From Polyangia bacterium (lineage in GTDB: Bacteria; Myxococcota_A; Polyangia; Polyangiales; Sandaracinaceae), in the NCBI GenBank assembly GCA_030426845.1, contig JAUHXR010000016.1, positions 1 to 55,864 on the forward strand: a stretch of 55,864 nucleotides of DNA, written 5' to 3'. This document shows, in pieces, positions 44,925 to 54,770 of this stretch; the stretch's first letter is position 1, and each line of letters opens with the position of its first letter. The notes below the pieces were generated by a model. It saw only the letters and a program-made list of their open reading frames with translations. It did no database searches and was not told the DNA's origin. Made by a program: the position numbers and the translations under genes.

Positions 44925-46279
44925 GCCAGCTCCCGGCGCGCGGTCTCCAGGATGTCGTTGGCGTAGGCCTCGATCTTCTTGTCGTCGTCGCCCTCGACCA
45001 TCACGCGGAGCTTGGGCTCGGTGCCCGACCAGCGGATGACGACCCGGCCCTTGGCGCCGAGCTTCTTCTCGACCTGACCGACCGCCTTCATCGTGGCCGG
45101 CATCTGCTTGAGGGGGCGCCGCTGGGTCAGGTTCGCGTTCACGAGGATCTGCGGGACGCGCTGCATGGCCGCGCTCGCGAGCTCGCTGAGCGGGCGCTCC
45201 TCGCGCAGGACCAGCGCGAGGAGCTGGAGCGCGGCGACGAGGCCGTCGCCGGTCGACGCGTGGTCGAGGAAGACCATGTGCCCCGACTGCTCGCCGCCGA
45301 AGTTGAAGCCCCGCTTGCGCATCGCCTCGACGACGTAGCGGTCCCCGACCGCGGTCCGCACGAGCTTGCCGCCCGCGGCCGTGATCGCGCGCTCGAGCCC
45401 GAGGTTGCTCATGATGGTCGTGACGAGCGTCTTCTTGCGGAGCGTCTTCTCGCGCAGCATCCGCGTCGCGCAGAGCGCCATGACCACGTCGCCGTCGACC
45501 TTCTGGCCGCGCTCGTCGATCACGATGACCCGGTCCGCGTCGCCGTCGAGGGTGATCCCGAGGTGGGCCTTGCGCTTGAGCACCTCGCGCGCGCAGGCCT
45601 CCGGGTGCACCGCGCCGCAGCTCTTGTTGATGTTGTAGCCGTTGGGCCGCACCCCGATGGGGAAGACCTCGGCGCCGAGCTCGAAGAACACGAGGGGCGC
45701 GACCTTGTAGGCGGCGCCGTGGGCCGCGTCGACCACGATGCGGAGCCCGTCGAGGGTCAGCTCGTCGGGGAACGACTGCTTGACGAACTCGGTGTAGCGG
45801 CCGGGCGCGTCCTCGAGCCGCACCGCGCGCCCGAGGTTGCGGCCGGTGGGGCGGGACGAGTCGAGCGCGTCGCCGGCGATGAGCGCCTCGAGCTCCTCCT
45901 CGGCCTCGTCGGGCAGCTTGAACCCGTCCGCCCCGAACAGCTTGATGCCGTTGTCGTGGAAGGGGTTGTGCGAGGCGCTGATCACGACGCCCGCGTCCGC
46001 CCGCATGCTCGTCGTCAGGTGCGCGATCGCCGGCGTCGGGAGCGGGCCGGTGAGGCTCACGTAGCCGCCCTGGCAGATCACGCCCGCGCTCATCGCCGGC
46101 TCGAACAGGTAGCCGCTTCGGCGGGTGTCCTTGCCGATGACGATGCGCGGCGCGTGCTTCACGCGCTTGCGGATCTGGTAGGTGATCGCGGCGCCGATAC
46201 GGAACGCGATCTCGGGGGTCATGTGGCCGGCGTTCGCGAGCCCGCGGATGCCGTCCGTGCCGAAGAGCTTCCTGGCCAT
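44921..46279 (-). CDS. glmM: Phosphoglucosamine mutase
   Basis: Interconverts glucosamine-6-P and glucosamine-1-P for UDP-GlcNAc, peptidoglycan and lipid A synthesis. The 452-residue protein starts MARKLFGTDGIRG. It has the phosphoserine loop VISASHNPFHDNG (Ser at about 101), the metal-binding DGDADR (about 244-249), the sugar motif GGEQSGH and the phosphate-binding RWSGTEPKLRV near the C-terminus. ATG 46279 is preferred to 46315, which would add 12 non-family residues. It lies 64 bases after tamB. In Firmicutes GlmM interacts with CdaA, and cdaA-ybbR lie about 5 kb away on the other strand. Confidence 0.96.
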   Translation of the reverse strand: MARKLFGTDGIRGLANAGHMTPEIAFRIGAAITYQIRKRVKHAPRIVIGKDTRRSGYLFEPAMSAGVICQGGYVSLTGPLPTPAIAHLTTSMRADAGVVISASHNPFHDNGIKLFGADGFKLPDEAEEELEALIAGDALDSSRPTGRNLGRAVRLEDAPGRYTEFVKQSFPDELTLDGLRIVVDAAHGAAYKVAPLVFFELGAEVFPIGVRPNGYNINKSCGAVHPEACAREVLKRKAHLGITLDGDADRVIVIDERGQKVDGDVVMALCATRMLREKTLRKKTLVTTIMSNLGLERAITAAGGKLVRTAVGDRYVVEAMRKRGFNFGGEQSGHMVFLDHASTGDGLVAALQLLALVLREERPLSELASAAMQRVPQILVNANLTQRRPLKQMPATMKAVGQVEKKLGAKGRVVIRWSGTEPKLRVMVEGDDDKKIEAYANDILETARRELA

Positions 46280-46343
46280 CGCGCCAGGGCTACCCGGGCC
46301 AGCCCCCGCGATCAAGCGCCGCGTGCGCTGGGGCCCCCGCGGC

Positions 46344-49300
46344 TCACGGCTCCCAGAGGAGCTCGAGCCCGCCGTTGTCGATCGGGACCCAGGTGCCCCG
46401 CATCAGGAAGTCGCTCGGGAAGGTCGCCTCGACCGAGATGCCGCCCCCGACGCCGCCGCCGCCCGAGCTCGTCCCGGCCGCGTTGGTGCCCTCGGTCGCC
46501 GCGGTCACGAAGCCCTCGAGGTAGAGCCCCGTCACGATGCCGTCGAGGAAGTCGGGGATGAGCTCGTCCACGTCGAAGCCGGCCCGGATGCGGGTGCCGC
46601 CGATGCCCTGGCTCTCGATCGCGAGGACCGGGAGCACGTCGCCGAACTCCTGCCGCAGCGTCAGGGTGAGCAGGCCGGCGGCGAGGTTCGACACGAAGCT
46701 CGACGCCTGCGCGGCCGCGTCCTGGACGTCGCTGGCGCCGCGGCTCCGCCCACCCGCGACCAGGAGGCCGATGATCTCCGCCTGGTTCGCGGACTCCGTC
46801 GAGGTGAAGGCGACGTGCGGATCCTCGAGCGACCCGGTGACCTCGACCGTCACCGTCGCGCCGCTCCGCCCGGGGATCTCGTAGACCGCGACGACCCGCA
46901 CCTGCGGGTTCAGCTCGGTGCCGCCGTCGAAGGTGATGCCGCCCGTGCGGAGCTCGAAGCGCTTGCCGAAGATCTCGAAGGTGCCGCGGTGGATGGTGGC
47001 GCGCCCCTCGACGGTGAGGTCGGGATCCGCGTAGGTGGCCGTGATGTCGGCGGTGAGCTGGGCCGCGAAGTCGGTGCGGCGGACCCAGAACGGGTCGCCC
47101 GCGTCGACCCGGAACTCGAGCGGGTAGGAGTCGCGCTGGGGGCCCACGAGGATGCGCTGGGAGCCCACGACCAGCACCTGCGGGTGCAGCTCGAGGGCCT
47201 GCAGGGTGGCCGCGGTCTGCTCGGGGAGGCGGACGTCGAAGTTGTGGATCTCGAGCGACGAGAGCGTCTCGTCGTCGCGGATCTGGCCCTCGAGGAGCGC
47301 GTTGCCGGTGAGCCAGGCGAGGACCATCCCCTCGCGCCGCACCGGGAACGCGCTCGCCGCGAGGGTGAGCCCGACCGAGCGCGGGTAGACGCCCTCGAAC
47401 CCGACGTTGCCGCTGATCAGCACGGTGCCGCCCGAGTCGGTCGCGGTGAGCGGGTCGTCGTGCGGCAGGAGCGCCTCGTCGCCGTAGAGCTCCACCCGCC
47501 CGTGAATGTTCTGAAGGTGCTGGCCGAGGCCCTCGATCTGGATGGACCCGTCGCGCATGTCGACCGCGCCGTTGAGCTGGATCGTCTCCCAGGGGCCGGT
47601 GAGCTCGACCTGCCCGTCGACCACCACGTCGCCGGCCACGATCCCGGGGATGAACGCGAGCACCGGCTCGGCGCGCACGTCGGAGAAGTCGTTCCAGCTC
47701 CGGATCGGGCGCGTGTCGTCGTAGGCGGGGAGCGCCTCGCCCGCCGTCCAGCGCACGGGGACGCGGAGCCGCGAGAGCATCTCGCCCGGCGCGGCCCCGC
47801 GCACCATCCGGCACTGCTCGGGCGGGGTGCCCTCCGCGCCCGCCATGCCGAGGATCGCGCAGGCGGTCAGCGCGTCGCCCTCCTCGGCGGAGCCGGCGCG
47901 CACGTGCACCTGGAACGCCTCGCTCAGCGTCGGGTCGCCCCGCGAGCCCGCGGTCTCCCACAGCCGCAGCTCCGGCATGTCGACCACCGCGCCGAGGCGG
48001 GGCCGGTCCGTGAACAGGCCCGTCAGGTTGGCCGTCCCGTAGATCGGGCCGCGCCCGTAGCCGCACGCGTAGGGCAGCTCGGCGAGGTCCAGCCCGTCGA
48101 AGGTCGCTCGCACCTCCGTGTCCGGGACCTGCGTCACCTCGCCGCGCTCGACCCACTGCGCGACCGGGAGGGTCGCGCCGATCTCGGCCAGGAGGACCGG
48201 CGAGGACCCCGAGCCGAAGCCGCGGATCGTCCCCTCCGCGCGGTCGCCGTCGAGGGAGGCTCGCACCACGGCGTAGGGCCGGAGCGACGACGAGCACGCG
48301 TCGTCGCCCGAGAGCTCGACCACGCGCAGCACCGCCGCGACGTCCGCGTGCGGCCCGCTCGCGTCGCCCTCGGCCGTGAGCGACGCGCTCGCGAGGATGC
48401 CCGGCGGCATCCGCTCGTCGAGCGGCGCGGGGTAGGAGTCGAGCCGGCGCGACGCGAGGCGGACCGACGCGGACCAGCCGCCGCGGTGCACCTGCTGCCA
48501 GAACGCGGCGCGGGTGTCCGGCAGATCCTCGAGGTCGAGGGGGAGCTCGGCCTCGCCGCTCACGAGCTCGCCGACCGCGTCCGCGACCCAGAGGTGTCGA
48601 ACCTGCACGCGACCTTGCCCGTACCGTACCCGGAGCTTGGCGCGGATCGGATCCCAGCCCGCGAGCCCGATCTCGTCGAGCACCACCACCGACTCCTGGA
48701 TCTCGGGGCGCAGGCCCGTGCCCCCGAGTCGGATGTCGGTGGTGATCCGCCCCGCGACGGGCAGCGCCGTCCCCGCGAGCACGCCGATCGCGCCGAGGTC
48801 GAGGTTGTCGGTGCGCACGTCGAGCTGCGAGAGGTCCGCGTCCTCGGCGATGCGTGACGGGTCGGCGAGCGCCTCGCGCGTGAGCCCGATCGGCCCGCGC
48901 GCGAAGAGGCGCCCGCGCGCGCCGAGGTCGAGCGCGACGTCCGTGTCCAGCGATTCGCCCTCGAGCCCGAGATCGACGCGGCCGGAGATCCCGTCGAGGC
49001 CCCGGTAGGCGCCGTCCCGGATCTGGAGCGCGACCCGCCCCTGGGGGCGCCGGTCGAGGTCGCCGTCGAGCCGCACCGTGCCATCCACGCGGCCGCCGAT
49101 CCCCGCGAGCGCCTCTGGCGCGAGGTGGTCGAGCCCGTCCAGGGTCACCCCTTCGAGCTCGACGGAGACGTCGTCGTCGCCGTGGAATCGGTAGGTCCCG
49201 CGCGCGGTGATCGCCTCGCCCGGACGCACGAGGCGGATCGGGTCGAGCTCCACCGAGTGCCCCATCCGCAGCGTCATGTCGACCTCGCCGCGCCACGCCT

Positions 49301-51026
49301 CGCCCGCGCCCAGATCGACCATCACGTCGGTGGAGCGCAGCGACAGCGTGTCCTCGGTGAGGCGAGCCCGCCCGGTGAGCGAGGCGCGCGTCCCGCTCTG
49401 CGCGTCGCTCGTGGCGACGGCGACCTCGTAGCCGCCGGGCCCGCCGTGCAGGCCCACGTCGGCCGTCCCGAGCCTCAGGCCGCCCACCTCGAGCCCCGTC
49501 GCGTCGCCGTCGACCGAGACGGTGGGCGCGGGCATCTCGCCGCCGACCCGGCCGCTCACCCGGAGGGTCGACGCGCGCACCGAGCCGTAGCGCAGGCCGC
49601 GCAGCGCGACCGTGCCCGAGCCGCGGAAGTTGGTCAGCTCCTCGTCGGCCTGGATGCGGAGGTTCCGCGTGACGAGCGAGCCGCGCGCGCCGGGCGCGAA
49701 CCGGCGCACGTTGGGGTCGCGCGCGATGTCGGGCACGCTCGCGCTCACCGTGAGGTCGAGGCTGCCGTCGTAGCCGATCGTGCCCGTCGCCGAGGCCTCG
49801 CCGTCTGCGACCGTGGTGTCGAGGTCGGTGATCGTCAGCTCATCGTCGCCGATCAGGCCGTCCACCGAGAAGCCGGGGATCGCGATCTGCTGGTAGCGCA
49901 GCGCGGCCACGTCCGCGTGGAGGCGCCGGACCGGCTCGCCCGTGACGGGATCCTCGTCGAGGGCGAGCGTGGCGTGCGCGCCGATCCGCATGCGCGGCGC
50001 GACCGGCACGAGCTGATCGAGCCGGTGGTCGCCGTGGGTCCACGCCTCGAGGGTGATCGGGCCTTCGCTCGGGAAGTGGCCGCGCCCGATCAGCCGGCCG
50101 CCCTCGCTCGTCACGTCGGCGTCGAGCCGGAGGTCGTCGGTCGGCCCGTGCATTCGGCCCGCGCCGCGGAACGTCCCCGTGAGGTTGTCCAGGCCGGGCG
50201 CGATCTCCATCTCCGCGAGGGTCGCCATCCGCATCGGGTCGACGCTCGCGCGGAGATCCATCCGGAGCGGCGCCTCCTCGTCGTCGCCCTCCTGCCAGAG
50301 CCGGATGCGCGCGCGCACGCGGCTGTCGCCCCGGTGGGCGCGCGCGAACGCGTCGAGGCCGTCGGTCATGTCGGTGTTGAAGTGCCCGACGATGCGGTCG
50401 ATCGACGTCCGGCCGGGGTAGGGCCCGGTCATCTCCGCGTTGCCGTCGAAGACGCGGAAGTTGACGTCGCTCCGCGCCTCCACCCGCGCCGCCAGGCGGA
50501 CGCCCTCGAGGCGCAGGCCCTCGTAGCTCGGCACGTCGCCGCGCACCGTGACGTCGTCGATGACGATGTCGTTGACGACGATGAGCGGCGGCGGCGCGCC
50601 CCCCGGCTCGCCCGGGGTGACGGGCAGGAACGCCTCGACGAGCGAGACCGTCTCGTCCTCCTCGCCCGCGACGTAGAGGACCACCTCGCCGCCGCGCGCC
50701 CGGGCGCGGTCGACGAAGATCGTGCCGTCCCACAGCGCGCCCCAGTTGGGCCAGGCCGCGAGCCGATTCACCCGGATGACCTCGCGCCCCTGCGGGTCGC
50801 GGATGATCACCCGCTCGGCCACGATCTTCTCGTAGGTGACGTTGTGCAGCTCGCCGATCTCGAGCGAGCCCTGGATCTCTCGGTTGAGCAGCGCGGTCAC
50901 GGTGTCCACCACCACCAGCGACGCGAGGTCGAGCTGGAGGTGGTACGCCAGGCTCAGGACGAGCGAGACCAGTCCCACGAGCGTCCACGCGAGCGCGGCC
51001 CCCAGGCGTTTGAGGCGCTCCTTCAG
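46344..51026 (-). CDS. tamB: Translocation and assembly module subunit TamB (AsmA-like)
   Basis: Giant inner-membrane-anchored periplasmic beta-helix/beta-taco protein linking the inner and outer membranes and working with TamA. About 1560 residues, longer than E. coli TamB (1259). One N-terminal helix is followed by tandem beta-rich repeats throughout and a C-terminal DUF490 domain (GRATIHRGTFEIFGKRFELR, YEIPGRSGATVTVEV, IIGLLVAG) ending at the C-terminus. The standard start is GTG at 50978 (MGLVSLVLSL). A CTG at 51026 overlapping the tamA stop (CTGA), with GGGGAG upstream, would add the basic flank LKERLKRLGAALAW expected before the helix, and is my preferred start. Confidence 0.88.
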   Translation of the reverse strand: MKERLKRLGAALAWTLVGLVSLVLSLAYHLQLDLASLVVVDTVTALLNREIQGSLEIGELHNVTYEKIVAERVIIRDPQGREVIRVNRLAAWPNWGALWDGTIFVDRARARGGEVVLYVAGEEDETVSLVEAFLPVTPGEPGGAPPPLIVVNDIVIDDVTVRGDVPSYEGLRLEGVRLAARVEARSDVNFRVFDGNAEMTGPYPGRTSIDRIVGHFNTDMTDGLDAFARAHRGDSRVRARIRLWQEGDDEEAPLRMDLRASVDPMRMATLAEMEIAPGLDNLTGTFRGAGRMHGPTDDLRLDADVTSEGGRLIGRGHFPSEGPITLEAWTHGDHRLDQLVPVAPRMRIGAHATLALDEDPVTGEPVRRLHADVAALRYQQIAIPGFSVDGLIGDDELTITDLDTTVADGEASATGTIGYDGSLDLTVSASVPDIARDPNVRRFAPGARGSLVTRNLRIQADEELTNFRGSGTVALRGLRYGSVRASTLRVSGRVGGEMPAPTVSVDGDATGLEVGGLRLGTADVGLHGGPGGYEVAVATSDAQSGTRASLTGRARLTEDTLSLRSTDVMVDLGAGEAWRGEVDMTLRMGHSVELDPIRLVRPGEAITARGTYRFHGDDDVSVELEGVTLDGLDHLAPEALAGIGGRVDGTVRLDGDLDRRPQGRVALQIRDGAYRGLDGISGRVDLGLEGESLDTDVALDLGARGRLFARGPIGLTREALADPSRIAEDADLSQLDVRTDNLDLGAIGVLAGTALPVAGRITTDIRLGGTGLRPEIQESVVVLDEIGLAGWDPIRAKLRVRYGQGRVQVRHLWVADAVGELVSGEAELPLDLEDLPDTRAAFWQQVHRGGWSASVRLASRRLDSYPAPLDERMPPGILASASLTAEGDASGPHADVAAVLRVVELSGDDACSSSLRPYAVVRASLDGDRAEGTIRGFGSGSSPVLLAEIGATLPVAQWVERGEVTQVPDTEVRATFDGLDLAELPYACGYGRGPIYGTANLTGLFTDRPRLGAVVDMPELRLWETAGSRGDPTLSEAFQVHVRAGSAEEGDALTACAILGMAGAEGTPPEQCRMVRGAAPGEMLSRLRVPVRWTAGEALPAYDDTRPIRSWNDFSDVRAEPVLAFIPGIVAGDVVVDGQVELTGPWETIQLNGAVDMRDGSIQIEGLGQHLQNIHGRVELYGDEALLPHDDPLTATDSGGTVLISGNVGFEGVYPRSVGLTLAASAFPVRREGMVLAWLTGNALLEGQIRDDETLSSLEIHNFDVRLPEQTAATLQALELHPQVLVVGSQRILVGPQRDSYPLEFRVDAGDPFWVRRTDFAAQLTADITATYADPDLTVEGRATIHRGTFEIFGKRFELRTGGITFDGGTELNPQVRVVAVYEIPGRSGATVTVEVTGSLEDPHVAFTSTESANQAEIIGLLVAGGRSRGASDVQDAAAQASSFVSNLAAGLLTLTLRQEFGDVLPVLAIESQGIGGTRIRAGFDVDELIPDFLDGIVTGLYLEGFVTAATEGTNAAGTSSGGGGVGGGISVEATFPSDFLMRGTWVPIDNGGLELLWEP

Positions 51027-54000
51027 AACGACTCCCCGATCGTCAGGTGGAAGGCGCCGGGGATCGCGAAGTCGCCGATCTGGAAGAACTGGCTGCGCGG
51101 CCGGCAGGGGCCGCTGCCGCCCGCGTCGAACGAGGTGCAGTCGCGCGGGAGCTGGCTGTTCCCGCCCACCACGAGGGTCTCGTCCGGTCGCACGGCCACA
51201 TCAAAACGTAGCGGGCCGATGATGGTCTGGTAACGGATGCCCAGCCCGACCGCGAGCTGGAGGTGGTCGAACCGCCACCCCACGCCGCTCTCGCCGAGGA
51301 GCTGTCGGTCGTTGTCGCCCACGTCCGCAAAGGCCACGACGCCGAGCGAGGTGCTCACCGGGACGCGGACCTCGAGGGACGCGAGCCAGAGGCGCTGCCC
51401 GCCGGAGACCCGAACCGGTCGCGCGCGCACGCCGCTCCCGTTGCGGGCCTCCGAGTCGCTGAGCGGCTCGGTCACGTAGACCTGGGTCGCGTCCCCGAGG
51501 AGGCCGGGGAGGTAGCCGCGGTTGCTCGACGCGCCGCCGCCGGTGAGGTGGAGCGCGGGTGGGCCGAGCCGGTCGAGCTGGTAGACGCTCCCCGGCAGGA
51601 GCGTCTCCTCGTCGTAGCCGAGCACCTCCATCATCCCGATCTGGAAGCGGCCCGCGAGGACGACGCCGGCGAAGAGCGGCACGTAGCCGCGCGCCTCCGC
51701 GGTGAGGCGCACCATCGTCCAGGTGCTCAGCGGCTGGAAACCCTGCTGGCCCGTGATGGCGAAGTAGGCCCCGAGGGTCGGCGAGCGCGGGTCGTCGCGC
51801 AGATCGATGCGGATCGTCTCCTCGATCCACGACGCGTAGGTCTCGGGCAGTCGATCCTCCGGGAGCACCGGCTGCCGGTCGGTCGGGAGGAAGTAGTTCA
51901 CGTGGGCGAAGAGCCCGAGGTAGAGGCGGTTCTCGAAGAACTGCGCCTCCGGGCCGATCGAGGCGTCGAGCTCGAGGCGGAAGAAGTTGGTGAACGGCAT
52001 CGGGCCGAGGTCGGCGCGGGTCTGGCCGAGCAGGGTCAGCCACCGCGCGCCGAGGAAGTTCGGCCACCGCATGCTGCCGTTCGCGAGCACACCGAAGGGC
52101 AGGGGCTCCGCCGGGTCGAAGCTCAAGAACGGCATGTTGAAGATGAACCGCGGCCGCACCTCGAAGCGCGCGCGGATCATGCTGTCGGCGAAGTTGCGGT
52201 CCTCCACCGAGAAGGAGAGGTGCAAGTCCCACTGCGCCGCGTTCTGCTGCGACGAGACGGCGCTGACCGTCCCGAAGGTCACCGCCTGGCCGGCCTGGAA
52301 GCCGCCGCCGATCCCGATGCGGTAGCGCCGGCCGGGCGTGACCTCGATCAGGATGTCCGCCGCCTCGGCCCCGTCCCGGACGCGGCGCGGCGGGTCGGCG
52401 CAGTAGCGGGGGCCCTCGGTGCGCTGGTCGTGGCCGAGCTGGGCGGAGGTCCGATCCGAGACGTCGGCCACCGAGTCCTGATCGACCGGGCCGTCCTCCT
52501 CGTCGCCCTCGTCCTCCCCCTCCTGGTCGCCCTCCGGGTGCACGTCGACCGCCCCGAGCACGCCGAGCCGGTAGAGCGCGCGCTGCGCCTCCTCGAGCGC
52601 GGCGAGGCTGAAGGTCTGGCCCGCCTCGAGGCCCGAGACGACGATGAGCGGCTCGGGCGGCAGCTCGCCGAAGCCGACCACGCAGACCCGGCCGATGACG
52701 TTGGGCGGCCCGGCGTCGACGCTGAAGATCACGAAGGCCTCGCGGCGCCCCACGTTGATCTTCACGTCGCCGTCGACCCGCGCGTGGGCGTAGCCGGCGT
52801 CTGCGAGCGCGCGCACCATCCGGCGCTTCGTGTCCTCGTAGAGCGCCTCGTCGAAGGGGTCGTCGCGGCTGAAGTTCAGCTGCTCGCGCAGCAGCTCGCG
52901 CATCCCGTCCGGGAGGTCGTCGACCCCGCGGAGGCTCATGCGCGCGATGCGCACCGGCTCGCCCTCGTCGACCTGGAACGTGACGTGGACCTCGCAGTTC
53001 CCGTCGCCGTCGCCGCATCCCTGGCCGCGCCGGTCGACGGTGGACGCGGTCGGCGGCTGGAGCTCCGAGGCGGTGACCCGCGCGTCGTAGTAGCCCCGCG
53101 CCCGGTACCAGCGCTCGATCCGCTCGAGGTCGCGCTCGAACACGTTCTCGTCGAAGAGCGGCCACTCGGTGAACGGCCAGCTGAACGGCTGGACGAGCAG
53201 GTGGTCTCCGTCGAACGGGGCCTCTCCGCACGAGGGCTCGCCGCGCACGCCGATGTCGATCCCGAACCGCGGGCGCTGCCGCGTCCCGAGGCACGCCGCG
53301 AGCGACTGCTCGTCGAGCTGGTCGACGCCCTCGAAGTGAACGCCGGCCACGCCGTAGCGGCCGTCGGGGACCTCCTGGGGCGTGCTGCTCAGGCCGAACG
53401 ACAGCCCCGCGCCCCAGACGCCGAGCGGCTCGAAGGCGAAGCCGAGCGGCGGGTCGAGGTTCACGAGGAAGCTCGCCTCGGCGAACAGCTCGATCGAGCT
53501 GTCGTCGAGTCGGAGCGTGCCGCGGAGGAACGCCTCGAGGCTGCTCTGCGTGGTGTTCGCGTCGAGGGTCGGCGTGATGACGGAGCGGAAGCGCAGCCCG
53601 CCCATGAAGTTGTCGTCGCGCAGCGCGGCCGCGGCGCGGAGCTGGATCGTCGCGTCGACGTCGCCGCCGGTCGAGAGCGCGACCGCCTGAGCCACGTTGT
53701 CCGGCGCGGTGCTCGCCTCGCCCGTGTACACGGAGAACATGGCGGCGCCCTCCGCGCCGAGCTCCAGGTAGAAGAAGTCGAGAGGCATGAGCTGGAGCTG
53801 CAGCAGGCCCACCGCGGAGACCCGGTCGGCGGCCCAGAGCCACAGCTCGGAGCCGCCCCGCACCGCGGCCCCATAGAACGAGGCGAGGCGAGCGTCCGAC
53901 GAGGTCAACCCGGCGGGGATCGTCGCGCCGGCCCCGAACCGGAACCGCCAGCGCTGCTCGCCCGCGACGCCCATCACGCTCAGCAGGGTGTTGGCGGCGG

Positions 54001-54310
54001 CGCCGTGGTTGCCGATCGCGCCGAGCGCGTCCCGCTGCTGATCGAAGTCGGTCCAGGCCCAGCCCGCGACGAGGCCGATCTCGAGGACCTGCTCGAGGAC
54101 GAGCCCGGCCCGGAGGAGCCCCGAGAGGTGGCCGACCTGATCCTCGCCCTCGGCGGCCGCGGCCCACATCGTGAGCTCGCCAGCGGCGCCGCTCCGGGGT
54201 ACGAGCTCGAAGCCGCGCGCGGACGGAGTGTCCCAGCGCGGCTGCGCCGCCGCCGGCGAGGCCCACGCTGCCCCGGCGGCGAGGACCCCCAGCAGCGCCC
54301 ACCGCCTCAC
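51023..54310 (-). CDS. tamA: BamA/TamA-family outer-membrane protein with extra N-terminal barrel-like domain
   Basis: 1095 residues, about twice E. coli TamA. Signal peptide (1-23). Residues about 40-310 are alternating short amphipathic strands with Gly/aromatic ends (for example LLRAGLVLEQVLEIGLVAGW) and resemble a complete outer-membrane barrel, not POTRA. POTRA-like domains follow (about 321-665: GVHFEGVDQLDEQSL, VHVTFQVDEGEPVRI, FVIFSVDAGPP). An acidic insert sits at about 592-620 in the last. The C-terminal Bac_surface_Ag barrel is about 665-1095. GTG at 54310. Ends by overlapping tamB (CTGA). A plain OMP85 assignment is safe; the double-barrel reading is inference. Confidence 0.85.
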   Translation of the reverse strand: MRRWALLGVLAAGAAWASPAAAQPRWDTPSARGFELVPRSGAAGELTMWAAAAEGEDQVGHLSGLLRAGLVLEQVLEIGLVAGWAWTDFDQQRDALGAIGNHGAAANTLLSVMGVAGEQRWRFRFGAGATIPAGLTSSDARLASFYGAAVRGGSELWLWAADRVSAVGLLQLQLMPLDFFYLELGAEGAAMFSVYTGEASTAPDNVAQAVALSTGGDVDATIQLRAAAALRDDNFMGGLRFRSVITPTLDANTTQSSLEAFLRGTLRLDDSSIELFAEASFLVNLDPPLGFAFEPLGVWGAGLSFGLSSTPQEVPDGRYGVAGVHFEGVDQLDEQSLAACLGTRQRPRFGIDIGVRGEPSCGEAPFDGDHLLVQPFSWPFTEWPLFDENVFERDLERIERWYRARGYYDARVTASELQPPTASTVDRRGQGCGDGDGNCEVHVTFQVDEGEPVRIARMSLRGVDDLPDGMRELLREQLNFSRDDPFDEALYEDTKRRMVRALADAGYAHARVDGDVKINVGRREAFVIFSVDAGPPNVIGRVCVVGFGELPPEPLIVVSGLEAGQTFSLAALEEAQRALYRLGVLGAVDVHPEGDQEGEDEGDEEDGPVDQDSVADVSDRTSAQLGHDQRTEGPRYCADPPRRVRDGAEAADILIEVTPGRRYRIGIGGGFQAGQAVTFGTVSAVSSQQNAAQWDLHLSFSVEDRNFADSMIRARFEVRPRFIFNMPFLSFDPAEPLPFGVLANGSMRWPNFLGARWLTLLGQTRADLGPMPFTNFFRLELDASIGPEAQFFENRLYLGLFAHVNYFLPTDRQPVLPEDRLPETYASWIEETIRIDLRDDPRSPTLGAYFAITGQQGFQPLSTWTMVRLTAEARGYVPLFAGVVLAGRFQIGMMEVLGYDEETLLPGSVYQLDRLGPPALHLTGGGASSNRGYLPGLLGDATQVYVTEPLSDSEARNGSGVRARPVRVSGGQRLWLASLEVRVPVSTSLGVVAFADVGDNDRQLLGESGVGWRFDHLQLAVGLGIRYQTIIGPLRFDVAVRPDETLVVGGNSQLPRDCTSFDAGGSGPCRPRSQFFQIGDFAIPGAFHLTIGESF

Positions 54311-54317
54311 GTTGGGC

Positions 54318-54770
54318 TCACCCTCGCTGGGGCGCGCGTACGGTGAGCACGGGGCAGGGTGCGTGGCGCACGACCCGCTCGGCCACGCTGCCGATCAGCA
54401 GGTGCGCGAGGCCGGTCCGGCCGTGGGTCGACAGGACGATGAGGTCCGACTGCTCCTTCGTCGCGTAGTGGCAGATGCCCTCGGCCGGGTTGGGGCTCAC
54501 GATGAGGGCGGTCTTGGTCTGCTCGACGCCGGCGAAGTGCTCGCTGAGCACGTCGGTGAGCGCCTCGTGGATCTTCTCCTCGAGGTCGCCCTCGGGGCTC
54601 ACCTTGGCGGAGTCGCCGGCCACGATCGGCGCGAGGGGCGAGGGGTCGATCACGTGGCACACGGTGACCTTCGCGCTCACCTCGCGGGCCAGCTCGGCCG
54701 CCTTGGTGAGGCCGGCGGACGCCGCCTCGGAGAAGTCCGTCGCCACGAGGATGCTCTGGGTGTTCGCCAT
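54318..54770 (-). CDS. Universal stress protein (UspA family)
   Basis: 150 residues, Rossmann-like fold. The N-terminus ILVATDFSEAA is typical. The ATP-binding signature G-x2-G-x8/9-G-S is present near the C-terminus: STHGRTGLAHLLIGSVAERVVRHAPCPVLTVR as separate stretches HGRTG and IGSVAERV. It lies seven bases upstream of tamA on the same strand and seems to head the uspA-tamA-tamB-glmM-reductase run, which is an unusual neighbour for an outer-membrane assembly gene. Confidence 0.92.
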   Translation of the reverse strand: MANTQSILVATDFSEAASAGLTKAAELAREVSAKVTVCHVIDPSPLAPIVAGDSAKVSPEGDLEEKIHEALTDVLSEHFAGVEQTKTALIVSPNPAEGICHYATKEQSDLIVLSTHGRTGLAHLLIGSVAERVVRHAPCPVLTVRAPQRG

